From: Burkholderiaceae bacterium
Lineage (GTDB): Bacteria; Pseudomonadota; Gammaproteobacteria; Burkholderiales; Burkholderiaceae_C
Direction of reading: 5' to 3'
Assembly (NCBI GenBank): GCA_017853735.1
Contig: JAFMJA010000107.1
Span: forward strand, 1 to 8,494
DNA length: 8,494 nucleotides
Shown: one piece after another, positions 6,631 to 8,494 of the stretch
Layout: each line of letters starts with the position of its first letter
Position numbering within the stretch: the first letter of the stretch is position 1
Program-made: the position numbers and the translations under genes
The notes under the pieces: generated by a model
What the model saw: only the letters and a program-made list of their open reading frames with translations
What the model was told of the DNA's origin: nothing
The model's database searches: none

Positions 6631-6653
6631 AGCCTGACTTATAGTCAGGCTTC
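6619..6653 (+). promoter_or_regulatory. Strong hairpin with a competing alternative stem between the ABM gene and the dioxygenase
   Basis: The main stem is a perfect 11-bp inverted repeat: GAAGCCTGACT at 6629-6639, loop TAT at 6640-6642, AGTCAGGCTTC at 6643-6653. An alternative 7-bp stem, AAGTCAG at 6619-6625 with CTGACTT at 6634-6640, uses the same central segment and so excludes the main one. No T-run follows the main stem (TCTCCGCCA), so it is not a classical intrinsic terminator on either strand. The ABM stop codon TGA (6628-6630) lies on the edge of the 5' arm, so a terminating ribosome would cover it. Possible roles are RNA stabilisation or processing, partial attenuation, or tuning of dioxygenase expression. 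Confidence 0.6.
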
Positions 6654-6675
6654 TCCGCCACGACTGGAGCCCTCG

Positions 6676-7743
6676 ATGAACGCCCCGCCCTCTGAAGCCG
6701 AAAGTCTGGCCCATGAGCGTCAGCAGCTCTACCGGGATATGTCCCCGCTGCACCTGACGCCTTTGTGGGAAGTTTTGCATGCCCTGGTGCCGCCCCAGCC
6801 CAACTCTCCCTGCGTTTCAACCCTGTGGCGCTACGAGCAGGTTCGCCCTTTCCTGCAGCGGGCAGGCGAATTGATCAGCGCCGAAGAGGCGGTGCGCCGG
6901 GTGCTGATTTTGGAAAACCCAGGATTACCGGGCAAATCTGCGATCACCCAATCGCTGTATGCGGGTTTGCAGCTGATCCTGCCCGGTGAGGTGGCGCCCA
7001 GCCATCGCCATACCCAGAGCGCGTTGCGCTTCATTGTTGAAGGCACCGGGGCCTACACCGCGGTGGATGGCGAGCGCACCCTGATGCATCCGGGCGACTT
7101 CATCATCACACCCAGCTGGACCTGGCATGACCATGGCAATGAAGTCAACGAGCCAGTGGTCTGGCTCGACGGTCTGGATATTCCCATGGTCAGTTTCTTC
7201 GACGCGGGCTTTGCTGAAAATGGTGCTGCCATCTCCCAGCCCGTCACCCGCAATGAGGGCAGTAGCTACGCCAACTTTGGCCACAATATGGCGCCGGTTC
7301 GAAGCAGCTCGCCCTTTGGTCAGTCCTCCCCGATCTTCAACTACCCCTATGCACGCAGCCGTGAAGCCCTGCATCAGCTCGAAGCTCATAGTCCGGTAGA
7401 TCCCTGGGACGGATTCAAGTTGCGTTATATCAACCCGCTGAGTGGAGGGGCGCCAATGCCCACCATCCAACCCTTCTTGCAACGTCTGCCCTCCGGCTTT
7501 GAGGGCAAAGCCTGGCGCCAGACGGATGGAGCTGTCTATAGCGTGGTGGAAGGCTCTGGAACCGCAGAGGTGACTGGGACAACGGGTACGGTACGATTCC
7601 ACTTCAACCCGCGCGACCATTTTGTCGTGCCATCTTGGCAAACCCTGCGCTTGCATTCTGCCCAGGGTTGTGTGCTGTTTAGTTTTTCTGATCGTCCCGC
7701 ACATCAGGCGCTGGGCATTCACCGGGAAGAAAGAATTTCATGA
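6676..7743 (+). CDS. gtdA: Gentisate 1,2-dioxygenase
   Basis: Fe(II) bicupin ring-cleavage enzyme: gentisate plus O2 gives maleylpyruvate. It is cytoplasmic and 355 residues long, close to the family norm. The N-terminal cupin (about 96-170) carries the metal ligands H110 and H112 in PSHRHTQSALRF and H151 in TWHDHGNE, plus the characteristic VEGTGAYTAVDGER and HPGDFIITPSWTWHDHG blocks. Upstream, LWRYEQVRPFLQRAGELI (about 50-67) and RRVLILENPGL are family hallmarks. The second cupin (about 265-340, VYSVVEGSG, RDHFVVPSWQ) is metal-free as usual in this family. GGAG at 6666-6669 lies 6 nt before the ATG. The stop overlaps the next start as ATGA (7740-7743), so the following hydrolase stub is translationally coupled. 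Gentisate specificity rather than 1-hydroxy-2-naphthoate or salicylate is inferred from overall similarity to NagI-type enzymes. Confidence 0.95.
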   Translation: MNAPPSEAESLAHERQQLYRDMSPLHLTPLWEVLHALVPPQPNSPCVSTLWRYEQVRPFLQRAGELISAEEAVRRVLILENPGLPGKSAITQSLYAGLQLILPGEVAPSHRHTQSALRFIVEGTGAYTAVDGERTLMHPGDFIITPSWTWHDHGNEVNEPVVWLDGLDIPMVSFFDAGFAENGAAISQPVTRNEGSSYANFGHNMAPVRSSSPFGQSSPIFNYPYARSREALHQLEAHSPVDPWDGFKLRYINPLSGGAPMPTIQPFLQRLPSGFEGKAWRQTDGAVYSVVEGSGTAEVTGTTGTVRFHFNPRDHFVVPSWQTLRLHSAQGCVLFSFSDRPAHQALGIHREERIS

Positions 7744-7898
7744 GTTACGTCATCAGCCCGCCCGCCACTGTTTCGGTTCCTGTAACAGGCAGCCAGCAGC
7801 GCTTTCCGGTAGGGCGCATCTATTGCGTGGGCCGCAATTACGTCGCCCATGCCCAGGAAATGGGCTTGTCGGCTGAAGAGCGATGTACAAGTTGTTGA
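7740..7898 (+). pseudogene. Truncated fumarylpyruvate hydrolase (FAH family), N-terminal stub only
   Basis: Reads from ATG 7740, overlapping the dioxygenase stop, for 52 codons to a TGA at 7896-7898. The first residues MSYVISPPATVSVPV, then RFPVGRIYCVGRNYVAHAQEMG (about 21-42), match the start of NagK-type fumarylpyruvate hydrolases, whose usual length is about 230 residues. In that family the text VGRNY-HA-EMG is followed by a PPFFF-KPADA segment and the metal-binding E-x-E catalytic core. Here the match ends near residue 48 (AEER) and is followed by CTSC and a stop. Nothing resembling the rest of the domain is found in any frame after 7882. The protein cannot be an active hydrolase, so the step fumarylpyruvate to fumarate plus pyruvate is not encoded in this window. 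It overlaps the TRAP gene by 16 nt. The likely cause is a deletion near 7875-7890; misassembly is an alternative. Confidence 0.8.
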
Positions 7899-8365
7899 AG
7901 TTGCTGGCTAAGTTTTGTGCCATTCTGGCTGGCGTGCTGCTGACCGTCATCACCCTGATCACCTGTGTCAGCGTGATTGGGCGCAATACCACTGGATCTA
8001 CCCTGGTGGGTGACTTCGAGCTCACAGCTGTGGCAGCGGGTGCAGCCATTGCACTGTTTTTGCCCTGGTGCCAGATTAAACGGGGAAATATCATCGTCGA
8101 CTTCTTTACCGCCAATGCCAGCCCCAACCTCAACGCCATGCTGGATCGAATTGGAGCCCTTTGGCTCGGACTGGTAATGGCCTTGCTGACCTGGCGCTCC
8201 ACATTGGGCGGAATCAATGCCTGGACCAGCCAATCCGGCAGCATGATGCTGGGCTTTCCCGAGTGGATTGTTTACAGCCTCATGGTCCCGCCATTGGCCC
8301 TGACCGCCCTGATTGGCTTGTGGCAGGCCTTGTGCGGCTTTCCCAAGTCAGAGGAAGTAAGCTGA
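7883..8365 (+). CDS. TRAP transporter small permease (DctQ family)
   Basis: Inner-membrane small subunit of a tripartite ATP-independent periplasmic transporter, 160 residues with four predicted membrane segments at about 11-33, 47-65, 88-108 and 126-149. Family markers are CVSVIGRNTTG followed by VGDFELTAVAAG near 28-53, the CQIKRGNIIVDFF block near 63-75, and LGFPEWIVYSLMVPPLALTAL near 123-143. DctQ and DctM form the sodium-driven membrane unit, fed by a periplasmic DctP binding protein that is not in the window. ATG 7883 lies within the truncated hydrolase frame, with GAAGAG at 7875-7880 only 2 nt upstream, a poor ribosome-binding spacing, so coupling to the stub is likely. The stop TGA overlaps the next start (TGATG at 8363-8367). 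Substrate unknown; an aromatic or dicarboxylic acid is inferred from context. Confidence 0.9.
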   Translation: MYKLLKLLAKFCAILAGVLLTVITLITCVSVIGRNTTGSTLVGDFELTAVAAGAAIALFLPWCQIKRGNIIVDFFTANASPNLNAMLDRIGALWLGLVMALLTWRSTLGGINAWTSQSGSMMLGFPEWIVYSLMVPPLALTALIGLWQALCGFPKSEEVS

Positions 8366-8494
8366 TGACCCCGGTGGTACTTTGCCTGCTGATTTTTGCC
8401 ATCATGCTGGTGCTGATGGCACTGCGCACGCCGATTGCGATATCGATGTTTGTTGCCGGCTGCGTCGGTTATGTGCTGCAGGCGGGCTGGCTGC
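8365..8494 (+). CDS. TRAP transporter large permease (DctM family), 5' end only
   Basis: Begins at ATG 8365, which shares one base with the small-permease TGA. A good ribosome-binding site, GAGGAA at 8351-8356, lies 8 nt upstream. The 43 visible codons give a hydrophobic first helix (VVLCLLIFAIMLVLMAL) followed by RTPIAISMFVAG, the R-x-PIA motif typical of DctM N-termini, and the start of the next hydrophobic stretch. The full protein is normally about 425 residues and runs past the window edge. It would form the main translocation channel with the small permease. Confidence 0.9.
   Translation, partial: MTPVVLCLLIFAIMLVLMALRTPIAISMFVAGCVGYVLQAGWL

Noticed and set aside
6629..6653. Calling the 11-bp hairpin a rho-independent terminator
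   Set aside because: No T-run on either side, and the dioxygenase only 22 nt downstream has its own good ribosome-binding site but no visible promoter, so readthrough is expected.
6925..7722. Long open frame (265 codons) antisense to gentisate dioxygenase
   Set aside because: It lies wholly within a confidently identified gene, has no recognisable domain and no ribosome-binding site. Its length is explained by codon bias of the sense strand.
7753..8244. 163-codon reverse frame opposite the hydrolase stub and TRAP permease
   Set aside because: No domain, Ser/Pro/Thr-rich mirror frame; the forward frames have clear family motifs.
1..8494. Insertion sequence, phage or CRISPR explanation for the truncated hydrolase
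   Set aside because: No transposase, terminal inverted repeats, target duplications or spaced repeats were seen near the join or elsewhere in the window.

Overview
The window looks like a chromosomal segment of a betaproteobacterium, most likely order Burkholderiales (perhaps Comamonadaceae or a relative). This rests on the GC-rich coding style, the gentisate-type ring-cleavage genes, the zeta-class maleylpyruvate isomerase carrying the EIHPVNNLRVLKYL block, and the PgeF and small membrane protein types. The family is inferred from protein style only; no database search was possible. Almost all of the window is coding, and no rRNA, tRNA, CRISPR array or insertion sequence was seen.

Left part (1-4863, + strand): the tail of an unrecognised gene is followed by a tight operon for a tripartite ABC exporter. 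It encodes a LolD/MacB-type ATPase, a separate 787-residue permease with two FtsX-type halves, a MacA/HlyD-type periplasmic adaptor, and a 94-residue protein with two membrane segments. Gaps are 7, 32 and 3 nt. No outer-membrane TolC-like partner is in the window.

Middle (4792-6257, - strand): a zeta-class glutathione transferase (maleylpyruvate/maleylacetoacetate isomerase) is followed 20 nt later by pgeF, a laccase-domain peptidoglycan-editing factor. The 3' end of pgeF overlaps the 3' end of the convergent 94-residue gene by 72 nt.

Right part (6328-8494, + strand): divergent from the isomerase across 70 nt lies a second operon. It holds a small antibiotic-biosynthesis-monooxygenase (ABM) fold protein, gentisate 1,2-dioxygenase, the first ~48 codons of a fumarylpyruvate hydrolase, then a TRAP transporter small permease and the start of its large permease. 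An 11-bp perfect hairpin with a competing 7-bp hairpin sits between the ABM gene and the dioxygenase.

Together the dioxygenase and isomerase would convert gentisate to maleylpyruvate and then fumarylpyruvate, and the hydrolase should split that to fumarate and pyruvate. The hydrolase is cut off after its N-terminal segment and joined directly to the TRAP genes, so the last step is missing here. This is the most notable feature: a likely deletion scar, or a misassembly, in an otherwise tightly coupled operon. The stub overlaps both neighbours and may survive as a translational-coupling leader. The TRAP transporter may import gentisate or a related organic acid, but nothing in the sequence fixes its substrate.
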